A DNA stretch of 64,000 nt from Streptomyces sp. NBC_01294 (GTDB taxonomy: Bacteria; Actinomycetota; Actinomycetes; Streptomycetales; Streptomycetaceae), in NCBI RefSeq assembly GCF_035917235.1, contig NZ_CP108423.1, positions 1,674,001-1,738,000 on the forward strand, read 5' to 3'. The notes beneath the pieces are model-generated. The model did not search any database and was not told the DNA's origin. It worked only from the letters and a program-made list of their open reading frames with translations. Below, in pieces: positions 1 to 9,258 of the stretch. Position numbers and translations under genes: made by a program. The stretch's first letter is position 1, and each line of letters starts with the position of its first letter.

Positions 1-282
1 GCGCGGCTGCTCGCCGCCCTGGCCCCGCAGCGGCTGCTGGCTCCGGCGTCCGCGGACGAACTCGCCTGGGCCGTACGGGAGACGGACCGGACCGGGCTGG
101 ACGGCGCCGTGCGGTTCTTCGCGAGTGAGGCCTTCACCACCCGCCACCCGAAGCGGCGCCGGGTCCCGGACACCGCCCGCGATCTCCTCCTCCGCCACGC
201 CCGCAGCCACCGCCCCAAGGACCTCCCGGTCCTGGAACGGCGGCTGCTGCACACACCGGAGGACCGCGTCAGGCGGTCTTGA
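1..282 (+). CDS. C-terminal end of an unidentified protein (5' truncated)
   Basis: An open frame enters at base 1 in frame 1 and ends at a TGA at 280-282, giving the last 93 residues of a protein that begins before the window. The tail is basic, with several Arg/Lys-rich stretches (KRRRVPDTARDLLLRHARSH). I see no recognisable motif and do not assign a function. Codon use has the G/C third-position bias of its neighbours, which supports it as real coding sequence. It runs into the convergent phospholipase C gene, and the two stop codons overlap by about 14 bases. Confidence 0.6.
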   Translation, partial: ARLLAALAPQRLLAPASADELAWAVRETDRTGLDGAVRFFASEAFTTRHPKRRRVPDTARDLLLRHARSHRPKDLPVLERRLLHTPEDRVRRS

Positions 283-2329
283 TCGCCGGGTCGGAGATGC
301 CCGGGGCGCCCGTCTCGACGTGGCCCGCGAAGCGGCGGAGGAAGGTGGTGTCGGCGTCGGAGACGACCTTCACGTCGTACCAGCGGCCCGTGGCGGCGAG
401 GGTCACCGTGTGGGCGACCGTGGCGCCGGCCGCGACCCTGATGGTCTGGGCCGCGCCGCCGTAGGTGTTGGTCACCGTCAGGTTCACGGCCGCCGTACCG
501 GTGTTGGTGAGGGTCAGCGCCAGGTTCCCGCTGCCCGTCACGTGGCGGGCCGTCACCTCGGGGCCGGCCTTCTTCGCCGGGCCCTTCCAGGTGCGCAGGA
601 AGCCGTTCGGGCCCCACACCGTCAGGTTGATCTGGTTGCCGGTGGAGCCGCTGGTGGACCACGTGTCCGAGAGGGTCTTGCCCGCCTCGACCGTGTAGGG
701 CCACGGGCCGTCCGTACGGTTGCCCGACGTGCTGTGGAAGTGGGCGCCCAGGTTCGGCCCGGAGGCGAAGGTGAGGGTGAACTTGCCGGTGGAGACGGTG
801 CGCGCACCGTCCACGTACGGAACGTAGCCCAGGGCGCGGGTCGGCTTGGCGCCCGCCTCCTGCCCGGGCAGGGTGCCCGTCGCCGGCGGGGTCGGGTGGT
901 AGGACGGGTGACGGTCCTTGTCCGGCGGGACGTACCCGGCCGTGGACGGCAGCGCGGCGGGCGCGGCATCGGCGCGGGTGAAGTCGAAGGCCGAGGTCAG
1001 GTCACCGCAGACCGCGCGGCGCCACGGGGAGATGTTGGGCTCGTGCACCCCGAAGCGCTTCTCCATGAAGCGGATCACCGAGGTGTGGTCGAAGGTCTCG
1101 GAGCAGACGTAGCCGCCCTTGCTCCACGGGGAGACCACGATCATCGGGACGCGCGGGCCGAGCCCGTACGGTCCGGCCGAGTAGCCGCCACCGCCCGCGT
1201 ACAGGTCGCCCTTGACGTCGGCCGTGGACAGGCCCCAGGCCGAGGAGGCCGGCGGGTACGGCGGGACCACGTGGTCGAAGAAGCCGTCGTTCTCGTCGTA
1301 GGTGATGAACAGGGCGGTCTTCGCCCACACCGCCGGGTTCGCCGTCAGCGCGTCCAGGACCTGCGAGATGTACCAGGCGCCGAAGTTCGTCGGCCAGTTC
1401 GAGTGCTCGCTGAACGCCTCGGGGGCGGCGATCCAGGAGACCTGGGGCAGGGTGCCGTTCACCACGTCCGCGCGCAGCCGGTCGAAGTAGCCGTCGCCCG
1501 CCTTGACGTTCGTACCCGTGCGCGCCTTCTCGTACAGGGCGCTGCCGGGCTGGGCGTTGCGGTAGGTGTTGAAGTACAGCAGCGAGTTGTCGCCGTAGTT
1601 GCCGCGGAAGGCGTCGTTGATCCAGCCCCAGTGACCGGCCGCGTTCAGGCCGTCGCCGATGTCCTGGTAGACCTTCCACGAGACGCCGGCGGACTCCAGG
1701 CGCTCGGGGTACGTCTTCCAGCCGTACCCCAGCTCCTGGTTGCCGAGGACCGGGCCGCCGCCCACCCCGTCGTTGCCCGTGTAACCCGTCCACATGTAGT
1801 AGCGGTTCGGGTCCGTGGCGCCGATGAAGGAGCAGTGGTAGGCGTCGCACACCGTGAAGGCGTCGGCGAGGGCGTAGTGGAACGGGATGTCGTTCCGGGT
1901 CATGTACGACATGGTCGTGGCCGTCTTGGCCGGGATCCACTTGTCGTACTTGCCGTTGTTGTACGCCTGGTGGCCGCCGGCCCAGTCGTGGTTCAGCCCC
2001 TCGAGGAACTGCATGCCGAGGTCTTCCACCTGCGGGTTGAAGGGCAGGATGTCCTTCGTCCCGTTCGACTGGTGGAAGACCGACTTGCCGTTGTCCTGAA
2101 GGACCGGCCGCGGGTCGCCGAAGCCCCGGACACCTTTCATCGCGCCGAAGTAGTGGTCGAAGGACCGGTTCTCCTGCATGAGGACGACGACGTGCTCGAT
2201 GTCCTGGATCGTTCCGGTGGTGCCCTGCGCCGAGATGGCGGCGGCCCGCGCGATGCTGTCGTTCAGCATCGTGAGGGCGGCCGTGCCGCCTGCGATCTGC
2301 AGGAACCTGCGACGATTGAGTTCTGCCAT
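269..2329 (-). CDS. Phosphocholine-specific phospholipase C, Tat-exported
   Basis: This 686-aa protein opens with a twin-arginine signal (NRRRFLQIAGGTAAL), so it should leave the cell folded. The next segment, IEHVVVLMQENRSFDHYFG, is the hallmark of the bacterial phosphoesterase/phospholipase C family, with Glu/Asn metal-site residues. Later FFDHV and an HTSVIRFME segment fit the same fold. The last ~200 residues are two beta-rich repeats like the C-terminal repeats of the non-haemolytic phospholipase C of Pseudomonas. Length matches the family (about 680-730 aa). I chose the ATG at 2329 because it begins the Tat signal and has AGAGG upstream; the upstream open frame is GC-driven extension. 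It is monocistronic and divergent from the GTPase/GAP1 locus. Family members hydrolyse phosphatidylcholine and related lipids, releasing phosphate. An acid phosphatase role is the main alternative. Confidence 0.9.
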   Translation of the reverse strand: MAELNRRRFLQIAGGTAALTMLNDSIARAAAISAQGTTGTIQDIEHVVVLMQENRSFDHYFGAMKGVRGFGDPRPVLQDNGKSVFHQSNGTKDILPFNPQVEDLGMQFLEGLNHDWAGGHQAYNNGKYDKWIPAKTATTMSYMTRNDIPFHYALADAFTVCDAYHCSFIGATDPNRYYMWTGYTGNDGVGGGPVLGNQELGYGWKTYPERLESAGVSWKVYQDIGDGLNAAGHWGWINDAFRGNYGDNSLLYFNTYRNAQPGSALYEKARTGTNVKAGDGYFDRLRADVVNGTLPQVSWIAAPEAFSEHSNWPTNFGAWYISQVLDALTANPAVWAKTALFITYDENDGFFDHVVPPYPPASSAWGLSTADVKGDLYAGGGGYSAGPYGLGPRVPMIVVSPWSKGGYVCSETFDHTSVIRFMEKRFGVHEPNISPWRRAVCGDLTSAFDFTRADAAPAALPSTAGYVPPDKDRHPSYHPTPPATGTLPGQEAGAKPTRALGYVPYVDGARTVSTGKFTLTFASGPNLGAHFHSTSGNRTDGPWPYTVEAGKTLSDTWSTSGSTGNQINLTVWGPNGFLRTWKGPAKKAGPEVTARHVTGSGNLALTLTNTGTAAVNLTVTNTYGGAAQTIRVAAGATVAHTVTLAATGRWYDVKVVSDADTTFLRRFAGHVETGAPGISDPAIKTA

Positions 2330-2514
2330 GGCGTGACGACCTCTGGGGGTGAGGGGGGAGTCGAGGGGCGCCCCAAGGACAGCGGTCCCGGGGTACCGTC
2401 CGGAGATCGATTCGTGACGCTGCGCCGTACACCTGGAGAACGAAAAGCGTTCCCGAACGGCCCTCGCATCTGCTGAAATGACCTCCCACACACTGCACGG
2501 GGGGCGCAGAGCGG
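2330..2514. promoter_or_regulatory. Divergent promoter region between phospholipase C and the GTPase/GAP1 locus
   Basis: These 185 bases separate two divergent genes and must hold both promoters. A less GC-rich patch (aacgaaaagcgttcccgaac, about 2438-2457) is the best location. I could not define -10/-35 hexamers confidently, and I found no convincing 11-bp PhoP direct repeats. Confidence 0.4.
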
Positions 2515-4851
2515 ATGGCGGGGAGCGATTTCGGGCATGCCATCGGGCTGCCCCGCGCGCTCTCCGGCCTGCCTCTGTCGCCGCTGGTGGGAGCGTACGG
2601 GGAACTCCTCGCCTCACAACAGACCCTCGGACTGCGCCACTTGGGCGAGTTACTGGTCCCGCCGGGAGGCCGCTTACGGGTGCTCGACGGGGTCTTCCGC
2701 GTCGAGGGGACCGGCCGGCGCCACCACGTGGGAACCGGGGTGCTGCGCGCGCTGCGCCGGGACCGGCCGGAGCCGGCCGCGGCCCGGTTGCTGGAGCGGC
2801 TCACGGGGATCCAGCGGGCGGACCCGTCCGCCCTGCGCCGGATCCTGCTCTACCAACTCGTCCACCTGCTCCAGGACCACCCGCAGGGGCACCTGCCGGC
2901 CACCGCGGCCGGCTTCGGGGTCGACCCGGCGGAGGCCGCCGCCCTGGTCCACGCCGCCGCCCGGCGGGCCCGGCTGGACGCCGCGCAGCGGGCCGCCGCC
3001 GAGGCCCTGGAGGACGACGTACTCGGCCACCGGATCCGGTCCGCCGCCGCGCTGGCCGCCGTACTGCCGCCCGCCGGCGGGGACCGGCCGCTGGCCGCCC
3101 GGCTCGCGGAGCTGGCCGCCCGGGCCGCGGCCGCCGACGCCGCGCTCGATGCGGCCCGGCGCCACGAGGAGCGGGGCGATCCGGAGCGGGCCCGCGTCCG
3201 CTACGAGGAGGCGGCCGCGCTGGCGGGGGACTGCCCGCGCGCGGTGCGCGGGCTGGTCCGCACCCACCGGCCGGACGCCGAGGATCCGGGCTCCGGCGCG
3301 CTGGAGTCCGTACTCGTCCCCGGCGGGGTCGAACTGCGCTGGCCGCCCGGTGACTTCGGCGGCCCGCGCTGGCGGGTGGTGCGGCTGACCCGCGGGGAGC
3401 CGGCGACCGCCCCGCTCGCCGAGGTGGCGGGGCAGCCCGGCGGGGGCCTGCTCGTGGACCGCGGCGCCGGGACCGGCACGGAGGTCCGCCACGTGGCGCT
3501 GCCGCTGCGGGCCGACGGCCGCGTCGACGGGCCGCCGCTGATCGGCCCCGCGCTGTCCGTCGCCCCGGCGGTGACGGAGCTTGGCGTCGACGACGGCAAC
3601 GGCTGGATCGAGGCCTCCTGGACGCCGGCCGCGGGCGCGGCCCGCTCCGAGGTGACGCTGACCCGGCCCGGGGGACGCACGGAGGAACTCACTGCGGTGC
3701 GGGCGGGCCTGCGGGAGACCCTGCGCGCCGAGGGGCTGGAACCCGGGAGGTACGAACTGGCCGTACGGGCCCGGTACGCGCCGTCCCACCCTGCCGCCGG
3801 GCGCGGCGCGCTGTCCGCGGCCGCGACGGCCCGGGTCACCGTGCACCCCTGGCCGGCGCCCGTGCTCACGCTTTCGGCGGCGGCCCGGGAGGCGGGCGGG
3901 GTGGAGTTCCGCCGGACCGGCGGCGAGGGGGCCGAGGTACGGCTGGTGGAGTGGCCGGGCGACGCCCCCGCCGAAGGCGCAGAACTGAGGACATCCGAAC
4001 TGCCGCCCCCGCTGCCCTGGACCGCCCCGACCTGGACCCCGACGACCCCGACGCCCCCGGCCGGCGCCGGTTCCGGCGGTGCGGTCTCGGTCGGGCTGCC
4101 GCCCGTGGGGGCGCTCGTCACCGTGTCCGCCGTGGCCGTGCTGGGTGAGCGGGCCCTGGCCGGGCCGGGCGTCCTGGTCGAGGCCCCGCTGCCGGTGACC
4201 GGGCTCGCGCTGCGGCGCACCGCACCCGGCGAGGTCGAGGTCACCTTCGACTGGCCCGGCGCCACCGGCACCGTCACGGCCGCCGTCACCCAGGACGGCC
4301 GGCGCACCGTCTTCGACGTGGCCCGCAGCGTGTTCCTGCGCGAGGGGCTCCGCCTGCCGGTCACCCCGGCCGCGGTACGCATCGACGCGTACGCCGCACC
4401 GCGCAGCGCCCGGTCCGTCCTGGCCGCCACGGCCGGCGACGCGCGGGCCGGACTCCCGGCCGACGTGGCCATCGCCTACGAACTGGTGCCGGGCGCCCGG
4501 CGCGGACTGCTCCGCCGCGGGCCCGCCGTCCTGCGGGTGACCGTACGGGCTCCGGGCGGCGCGCCCGGCCCGGACCTGCCCGGCTTCGTCCTGGTCGCCC
4601 GGGGCGACGGCGGGCGCGATCCGCAGCGCCCGGGCGGTCCGGCCGCCGGCCCGGCCGTGTGCCGGGTGACCGGGGCCGAACTCGCCGCCGCCGCTGCGGC
4701 CACGGCCGCGGGAACGGGCACGGTGGAGCGCGAGATCGACACCGCCGCCGCTCCCGGCCGCCCGTACGCCCTGCGTGGTTTCCTCCTCGGCGGCTCCGCC
4801 GCCTCCGTCCGGCTCGAAGAGCCCCCTCTCCCCTCTCTGGTGGTCCGCTGA
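2515..4851 (+). CDS. Large helical plus Fn3-like beta-sandwich protein, first gene of the GTPase/GAP1 locus
   Basis: This 778-aa protein has no signal peptide or membrane segment. Residues ~1-240 are Ala/Arg/Leu-rich and look helical. They end in a stretch (AARRHEERGDPERARVRYEEAAAL) that resembles a TPR-like helix pair. From ~255 onward it is a series of beta-rich modules with repeated patterns such as GWIEASWTP, GRYELAVRARY and GEVEVTFDWPG, typical of fibronectin type III-like domains, plus a Pro/Thr linker near residue 505. The ATG at 2515 is the first in frame and follows a G-rich stretch. The stop lies one base before the ATG of the next gene, so it heads an operon with the GTPases and GAP1-like protein. 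I infer a cytoplasmic scaffold or sensor role from the architecture. No catalytic motif is visible, and the function is unknown. Confidence 0.75.
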   Translation: MAGSDFGHAIGLPRALSGLPLSPLVGAYGELLASQQTLGLRHLGELLVPPGGRLRVLDGVFRVEGTGRRHHVGTGVLRALRRDRPEPAAARLLERLTGIQRADPSALRRILLYQLVHLLQDHPQGHLPATAAGFGVDPAEAAALVHAAARRARLDAAQRAAAEALEDDVLGHRIRSAAALAAVLPPAGGDRPLAARLAELAARAAAADAALDAARRHEERGDPERARVRYEEAAALAGDCPRAVRGLVRTHRPDAEDPGSGALESVLVPGGVELRWPPGDFGGPRWRVVRLTRGEPATAPLAEVAGQPGGGLLVDRGAGTGTEVRHVALPLRADGRVDGPPLIGPALSVAPAVTELGVDDGNGWIEASWTPAAGAARSEVTLTRPGGRTEELTAVRAGLRETLRAEGLEPGRYELAVRARYAPSHPAAGRGALSAAATARVTVHPWPAPVLTLSAAAREAGGVEFRRTGGEGAEVRLVEWPGDAPAEGAELRTSELPPPLPWTAPTWTPTTPTPPAGAGSGGAVSVGLPPVGALVTVSAVAVLGERALAGPGVLVEAPLPVTGLALRRTAPGEVEVTFDWPGATGTVTAAVTQDGRRTVFDVARSVFLREGLRLPVTPAAVRIDAYAAPRSARSVLAATAGDARAGLPADVAIAYELVPGARRGLLRRGPAVLRVTVRAPGGAPGPDLPGFVLVARGDGGRDPQRPGGPAAGPAVCRVTGAELAAAAAATAAGTGTVEREIDTAAAPGRPYALRGFLLGGSAASVRLEEPPLPSLVVR

Positions 4852-4852
4852 C

Positions 4853-6127
4853 ATGACCTCCGTCGTCTGCCCCTACTGCTTCGACCGGGCCCCGGCCGCA
4901 CGGCTGCCCTACCGGTGCCAGATGTCCGCCACCGGAGTGCGCGGCGCCCGGCCCTGCGGCGCCGAACTCGACACCATATGGGCCGACTTCATCGGCCCCG
5001 GCGTGCCTCCCGCACTGAAGCTGCGCGGCCCCGTCTTCACCGCCGCGCGCGGACTGGGGCGGCGGATCGCGCTCAACCAGGGCGGATCGCGCGCGGACTG
5101 CCCCGCCTGCGGGGTGTCCACCCCCGTCCGGGTGTGCCGGCGCTGCCACAGCGACTTCCCGAGCGACTACTGCGACCAGGACACCCGGATCATCGCCCTG
5201 CTCGGCCCCAAGGCCTCCGGCAAGAGCACCTACGTCTCGGTCCTGGTCAACGAGCTGCGCGGCCGGGTGGGCCGGGCGTACGGGGCCTCGGTGACCGCGA
5301 TGGGCGGCGAGACCCAGCGCCGGGACCGCGAGATGGCCGAGGACCTCTACGACCGGCTGCGGCTGCCGGAGGCCACCAGACCGGCGGCCCTGGGCTTCAA
5401 CGACCCGCTGCTGTACCGGCTGAGCCTGCCCCTGCGGCGCCGGCTGCGCGGGAACGGCAGCCGGCACACCGCGCTGGTGTTCTTCGACGCCGCGGGCGAG
5501 GACCTGGGCAGTGCCGAGGCCATGGACCGCTACACGCACTACCTGGCCGCCGCCGACGGGATCATCCTGCTCGTGGACCCGCTGCAGGTGCGTGCGGTGC
5601 GCGACCGGCTGCCCGTGGACGACGGGCCGCCGCTGCCGGTCATCGAGACGCCGCCGCAGCAGATCGCCGCCGACCTCGCGGCGCAGCTGCGGGCCCACGG
5701 CCGGGGTGCCTCGCGCGGCCGGGTCACGACCCCGGTGGCCGTGGCCGTGACCAAGACGGACTCGCTGGCGCCGCTGCTGGAGCCGCACTCGCCGCTTCTG
5801 CGCAACGCCGACCACGCGGCCGGCGCACTGGACGAGGAGGACCGGCAGGCGGTGCACGAGGAGATGCGGACGCTGCTGGACGGCTGGGACTCGGGGGCGC
5901 TGCTGCGGCAGTTGGAGCGGGACTTCACCCGGCTCTCGCTGTTCGGGCTCTCGGCGCTCGGCTCGCCGCCGCCCGCGCACGCACCGGCCGACGCCCCGAA
6001 GTCGGGGCCGCGGCCGCTGCGGGTGGAGGATCCGCTGCTGTGGCTGCTGGGGCTGGGCGGGCTGCTGCCCCGTACCGGCGGCGCGTCCGGTACGGGCATC
6101 CGTACCGGCCCGGAGGGGAACGCATGA
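4853..6127 (+). CDS. Zinc-ribbon TRAFAC-type GTPase (first of two)
   Basis: This 424-aa protein starts with paired cysteines (CPYC at 6-9, CPAC at 83-86, then CRRCHSDFPSDYC), which look like zinc ribbons. The G domain follows. The P-loop GPKASGKS is at about 118-125, the Walker B/G3 motif FFDAAGED has its Asp near 212, and the G4-like TKTD is at 300-303 for guanine recognition. These fit the 'double-GTPase' families annotated beside GAP1 proteins in actinobacterial conflict loci (my recollection of the literature, not a search). No membrane segment is present, so it is probably cytosolic. It begins one base after the upstream stop and overlaps the next gene by ATGA. GTP hydrolysis driving an on/off switch is inferred from the family. 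The partner is probably the adjacent GAP1-like protein. Confidence 0.82.
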   Translation: MTSVVCPYCFDRAPAARLPYRCQMSATGVRGARPCGAELDTIWADFIGPGVPPALKLRGPVFTAARGLGRRIALNQGGSRADCPACGVSTPVRVCRRCHSDFPSDYCDQDTRIIALLGPKASGKSTYVSVLVNELRGRVGRAYGASVTAMGGETQRRDREMAEDLYDRLRLPEATRPAALGFNDPLLYRLSLPLRRRLRGNGSRHTALVFFDAAGEDLGSAEAMDRYTHYLAAADGIILLVDPLQVRAVRDRLPVDDGPPLPVIETPPQQIAADLAAQLRAHGRGASRGRVTTPVAVAVTKTDSLAPLLEPHSPLLRNADHAAGALDEEDRQAVHEEMRTLLDGWDSGALLRQLERDFTRLSLFGLSALGSPPPAHAPADAPKSGPRPLRVEDPLLWLLGLGGLLPRTGGASGTGIRTGPEGNA

Positions 6128-9100
6128 ATCTCGCCCAACTGCACTACACCTCGGCGCCGCCCGGCCCCGACGGATCCGGCTTCCGGTTCACGGCCGTCAG
6201 CCCCGGGGTGCCGGCCGCGCTGCTGCGCGAGGCCGAGCAGCTGATCGGGTACGAGCCGCCCCGGGACGCGCCGCCGCGCCCGGACCCCGGGCAGCTCGCG
6301 GCCTTCCCGCAGGCGCTCAGCCTGAACGTGCTGGCCGACGGCAGCCGACTGCTGGCCCGTTCGGTGTACACGGGCGCCGACTACAGCGGCCGCTGGGGCA
6401 ACTTCCACGCCCACGCGGTGCACCTGCCGCAGCCCGCCGGTTCCGGTCCGGCGCTCGGGGCGCTGCCGATCACCGCCTGGGGCTCCCCGCAGTGGGCGGG
6501 CGAAACCCCTGCGGACGGGGCTCCCCCGCTGGCGGCGGTACCGTTTCCGGGCCGGCACGACCCGGCCGGGCTGGCCGAGTTCGTCACCGCCCGGGGGCCC
6601 TGGCTTGCGGGGTTCTTCGCCGATGTGCGCCGGCTGGGCGAGGACCCGGCCGCGCCGCAGATCGTGCTCGTGGAGGCGGACAGCGAGGCCGTGGCCCGCT
6701 GGATCATGCTCGCGTGCAGTGTGCTGCCGCACCAGCGCGGGCAGTGGCTGACCTTCACCACCTACACCAGGCGGCCGCAGCTCGCCCGGCAGCAGATCAT
6801 CGGCGTGGTGCCCGAGGACGGCCTCGGCCTGGCCGGGCAGGAGCACCGCTACCGGGTGTACGACGCCACGCGCGCCACGGCTCCCGACGCCGCGGCTCCC
6901 GACACCGGGGCGCCGGACGTGTGGGCCGACACCGCCGCGCGGATCTGGCAGGGGCGGCGGCAGGAACTCTTCGCCGAGGTACGGCGGCTGTCCACCGATC
7001 CGTACGACCCGGGCCCGCTGGCCGCGCTCGCACTGGCCGCGGGCGTCGCCCTGGCCGCGCCCGGCCGGACCGCGGCCGCCGACTGGACGGCCGGGCACCG
7101 GGACGCGCTGGACGGCGTACGGCTGCACGCGCTGGCCCTGGCGCTGGGCCGGCCGGCCGCGGACCGGGACCGGGCGGAGGCCGCCGCGGGCGGGCGGCTG
7201 CTCGCGGCCCTGGACGGGTGGGCCCCGCCGGAGGTGTGCGAGCCGCTGGTGGCGCTGACCCTCGCCGAGGCGGTGCGCACCGGCGCCCCGCCCGCGGCGC
7301 TGCCCTCCGCGGGCGCGCTGGGCGCGGCCGCCCGGAGCCGGCTCGCGGCGGAGCTCGAACCGGGGCTGCGGGCGGCGCTCACCGGCGCCCCGGCCGAACC
7401 GGGCCATCCGGCCGGGCTGTTGCGGGTCGCCTCGCTGCTCGGGGTGGACGTGACGGACCTGCTGCCCGGTGTGGCGCGGCAGGTGGCGCTCGCCCTGCTC
7501 GACGATCCGGAGCGGGCGTACGGCGAGGGGGTGCGGGCCGCGCTGGCCGAACTGCCGGGGCTGCGCGCCCTCGTACTCGACCGGCTGGACGCGCTCGCGG
7601 CGGGTGATCCGGCCGCGGCGCGGCGGCTGTTCGCCCGGACCGCGCTGCGGCTGACGGCGGCCGACGCGCTGCCGCACCTGCGGATGTGCGCCGATGCTCC
7701 GGCGGTGGCCGCGGCGGCCGCCCCGGACCGGGTCGCCGCGCTGAACGCCCTCCTGGCCCGCTCGGGCGTCTCGCTGTACGCGGAGCCGCTCGTCCTGCGG
7801 ACGGCGATGCGGCTGGTGTGGGACGGGGAGCCGCCGACCGCGGGCGAGGCGGGGCTGGTCCTCGTGGCGACCGGATCGCAGGTCCACCGGGAGTCCGGCA
7901 CCTGGGAGTTCCTCGTGGAGGCGGTGGTGCGGGCCCCGGCCGGGGACGCCGAGGCGGCGGAGCTGGCACCGGAGGTCCTCGGGCACTTCCAGGAGGAGAT
8001 CCCGGCCCGGCTGCGGCCGTCGCTGCTGCTGCTGGAGCTGGCCCGGAACCTGCGGTCGGGCGCGGCGGGCGCGGGCTGGGTCCGCCAGGCACTGGACCTG
8101 ACGTCGCTGGACCCGGAGCCGGGGGCGCGGGGGCAGGCGTACGCGGCGGTCTGCGCGCGGCTGCTGGCCGGGGAACGGCCGGACGGCGAGCTGCGGGCCC
8201 TGATCGAGAGCAACGACGCGGGGCTGCTGGCCGCGTACCGGCAGGCGGCGCGGGAGCCGCGGGTGCTCGACCGGCTGCGGCTGGATCCCGGCTACGTCGC
8301 GGACTGCTTCACGGTGTGGTCCTCCCAGCCGCAGGCCGGCCCGGTCTGGCAGGAGGCCCGTACGGACCTGCTCGACGGGGTGCTGCGGCCGGTCGTACGG
8401 GGGCTGCAGGCGGCGGAACTGGCCGAGGTGGAGCAGGCGCTGGCCCGGCTGGGCGGCCGGTGGGCGGACGAGTTCCGCGGCTGGCAGCGGCCGGGCGCCT
8501 TCGGACGCCTGCGGGAACGCTTCGGCGGCCGCCGGTCCGGCTCCGCCGGGGGGAGCAGCACGTTCCGCCCGGCCGGATCCGGCGCGCGGCCCGCCGACGA
8601 CACACGCGGCGGGCCGACGGCCCCCGACCGCCCGGACGGACACGTCCGCCCGGCCGCCCCGGGCCCCGACGGACGCCCCGAACCGGGCGCCGCGGGCGGG
8701 CCGGACCGGCGGTCCGGCGGGCCGGGCACCGCCGACGGGCCGAGCACCCCGGGCAAGCCGGGCGCCGCGGAGGGCGGCGACTGGTGGTCCGGCAGGCCGG
8801 GCACCGCGGGTGGGCCGGGCACCGCCGCCGGCTCGGGCGGATCCGGTCGGCCCGGCGGGCCCGGTGAGCCGCCCGAGGGCGGGCGGGTCGGGCCGGCGTA
8901 CCCGGGTCGGCCGGACGGCTCCGGCCGACCCGGGGGGTTCGGCGCGCCCGGCGCCACGGGCGGCGGCGACTGGTGGTCCGGCGAGCCGGGCACCGCGCGC
9001 ACGCCGGGCGGCACCGGCAGGCCGGGCACCCCAGGCGGGCCGGGCGGCGGGGCCGGACAGGGCGGGCCGGGCGGCACACGCGGACGGGGCACCCCGGGCG

Positions 9101-9258
9101 GGCCCGGCGGCGGGGCCGGACAGGGCACCCCGGGCGAGCCGGGCGGCACGGGCGGACAGGGCGGGCCGGGCGGCACGGGCCGCGCGGAGGGGCGGGACTG
9201 GTGGTCCGGCAGGTCGGGCCGGGCGGGCGGGCAGGGGGCCGGTGGGGATGGGGGCTGA
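6124..9258 (+). CDS. GAP1-like GTPase-associated protein with a long Gly/Pro tail
   Basis: This 1044-aa protein has an N-terminal region (about 1-240) beginning MNLAQLHYTSAPPG. It contains GFRFTAVSPG, YTGADYSGRWGNFHAHAVHLP and LTFTTYTRRP. That matches my memory of the GAP1 N-terminal domain (type 2) found next to paired GTPases. Residues ~250-810 are an Ala/Leu-rich, probably all-helical middle and C-terminal region. The last ~230 residues are a low-complexity Gly/Pro/Arg tail with three DWWSG motifs at about 886, 949 and 1025. The ATG overlaps the preceding GTPase stop (ATGA), and its own end overlaps the start of the second GTPase by 11 bases, so the three are translationally coupled. It probably regulates or is moved by the flanking GTPases. 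'GAP' here means GTPase-associated; activating activity is not shown. Confidence 0.75.
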   Translation: MNLAQLHYTSAPPGPDGSGFRFTAVSPGVPAALLREAEQLIGYEPPRDAPPRPDPGQLAAFPQALSLNVLADGSRLLARSVYTGADYSGRWGNFHAHAVHLPQPAGSGPALGALPITAWGSPQWAGETPADGAPPLAAVPFPGRHDPAGLAEFVTARGPWLAGFFADVRRLGEDPAAPQIVLVEADSEAVARWIMLACSVLPHQRGQWLTFTTYTRRPQLARQQIIGVVPEDGLGLAGQEHRYRVYDATRATAPDAAAPDTGAPDVWADTAARIWQGRRQELFAEVRRLSTDPYDPGPLAALALAAGVALAAPGRTAAADWTAGHRDALDGVRLHALALALGRPAADRDRAEAAAGGRLLAALDGWAPPEVCEPLVALTLAEAVRTGAPPAALPSAGALGAAARSRLAAELEPGLRAALTGAPAEPGHPAGLLRVASLLGVDVTDLLPGVARQVALALLDDPERAYGEGVRAALAELPGLRALVLDRLDALAAGDPAAARRLFARTALRLTAADALPHLRMCADAPAVAAAAAPDRVAALNALLARSGVSLYAEPLVLRTAMRLVWDGEPPTAGEAGLVLVATGSQVHRESGTWEFLVEAVVRAPAGDAEAAELAPEVLGHFQEEIPARLRPSLLLLELARNLRSGAAGAGWVRQALDLTSLDPEPGARGQAYAAVCARLLAGERPDGELRALIESNDAGLLAAYRQAAREPRVLDRLRLDPGYVADCFTVWSSQPQAGPVWQEARTDLLDGVLRPVVRGLQAAELAEVEQALARLGGRWADEFRGWQRPGAFGRLRERFGGRRSGSAGGSSTFRPAGSGARPADDTRGGPTAPDRPDGHVRPAAPGPDGRPEPGAAGGPDRRSGGPGTADGPSTPGKPGAAEGGDWWSGRPGTAGGPGTAAGSGGSGRPGGPGEPPEGGRVGPAYPGRPDGSGRPGGFGAPGATGGGDWWSGEPGTARTPGGTGRPGTPGGPGGGAGQGGPGGTRGRGTPGGPGGGAGQGTPGEPGGTGGQGGPGGTGRAEGRDWWSGRSGRAGGQGAGGDGG
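8560..9255 (+). repeat. Gly/Pro-rich degenerate repeat tail with three DWWSG motifs
   Basis: The 3' end of the GAP1-like gene is built from degenerate GGC/CCG-rich units encoding GxP-type collagen-like sequence. Three spaced copies of DWWSG (codons at 8779, 8968 and 9196), each followed by [RE][PS]G, stand out against the low-complexity background. The third copy sits 20 residues before the stop codon. Confidence 0.75.

Noticed and set aside
2430..2460. Possible PhoP box before the phospholipase gene (GTTC-like repeats)
   Set aside because: The repeats are not spaced by 11 bases, so the classic direct-repeat pattern is missing.
125..2476. Long plus-strand open frame opposite the phospholipase C gene (783 codons)
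   Set aside because: It is antisense to a well-supported gene, is Arg/Val/Gly/Ala-rich with no domain motif, and reflects the lack of stop codons in high-GC DNA.
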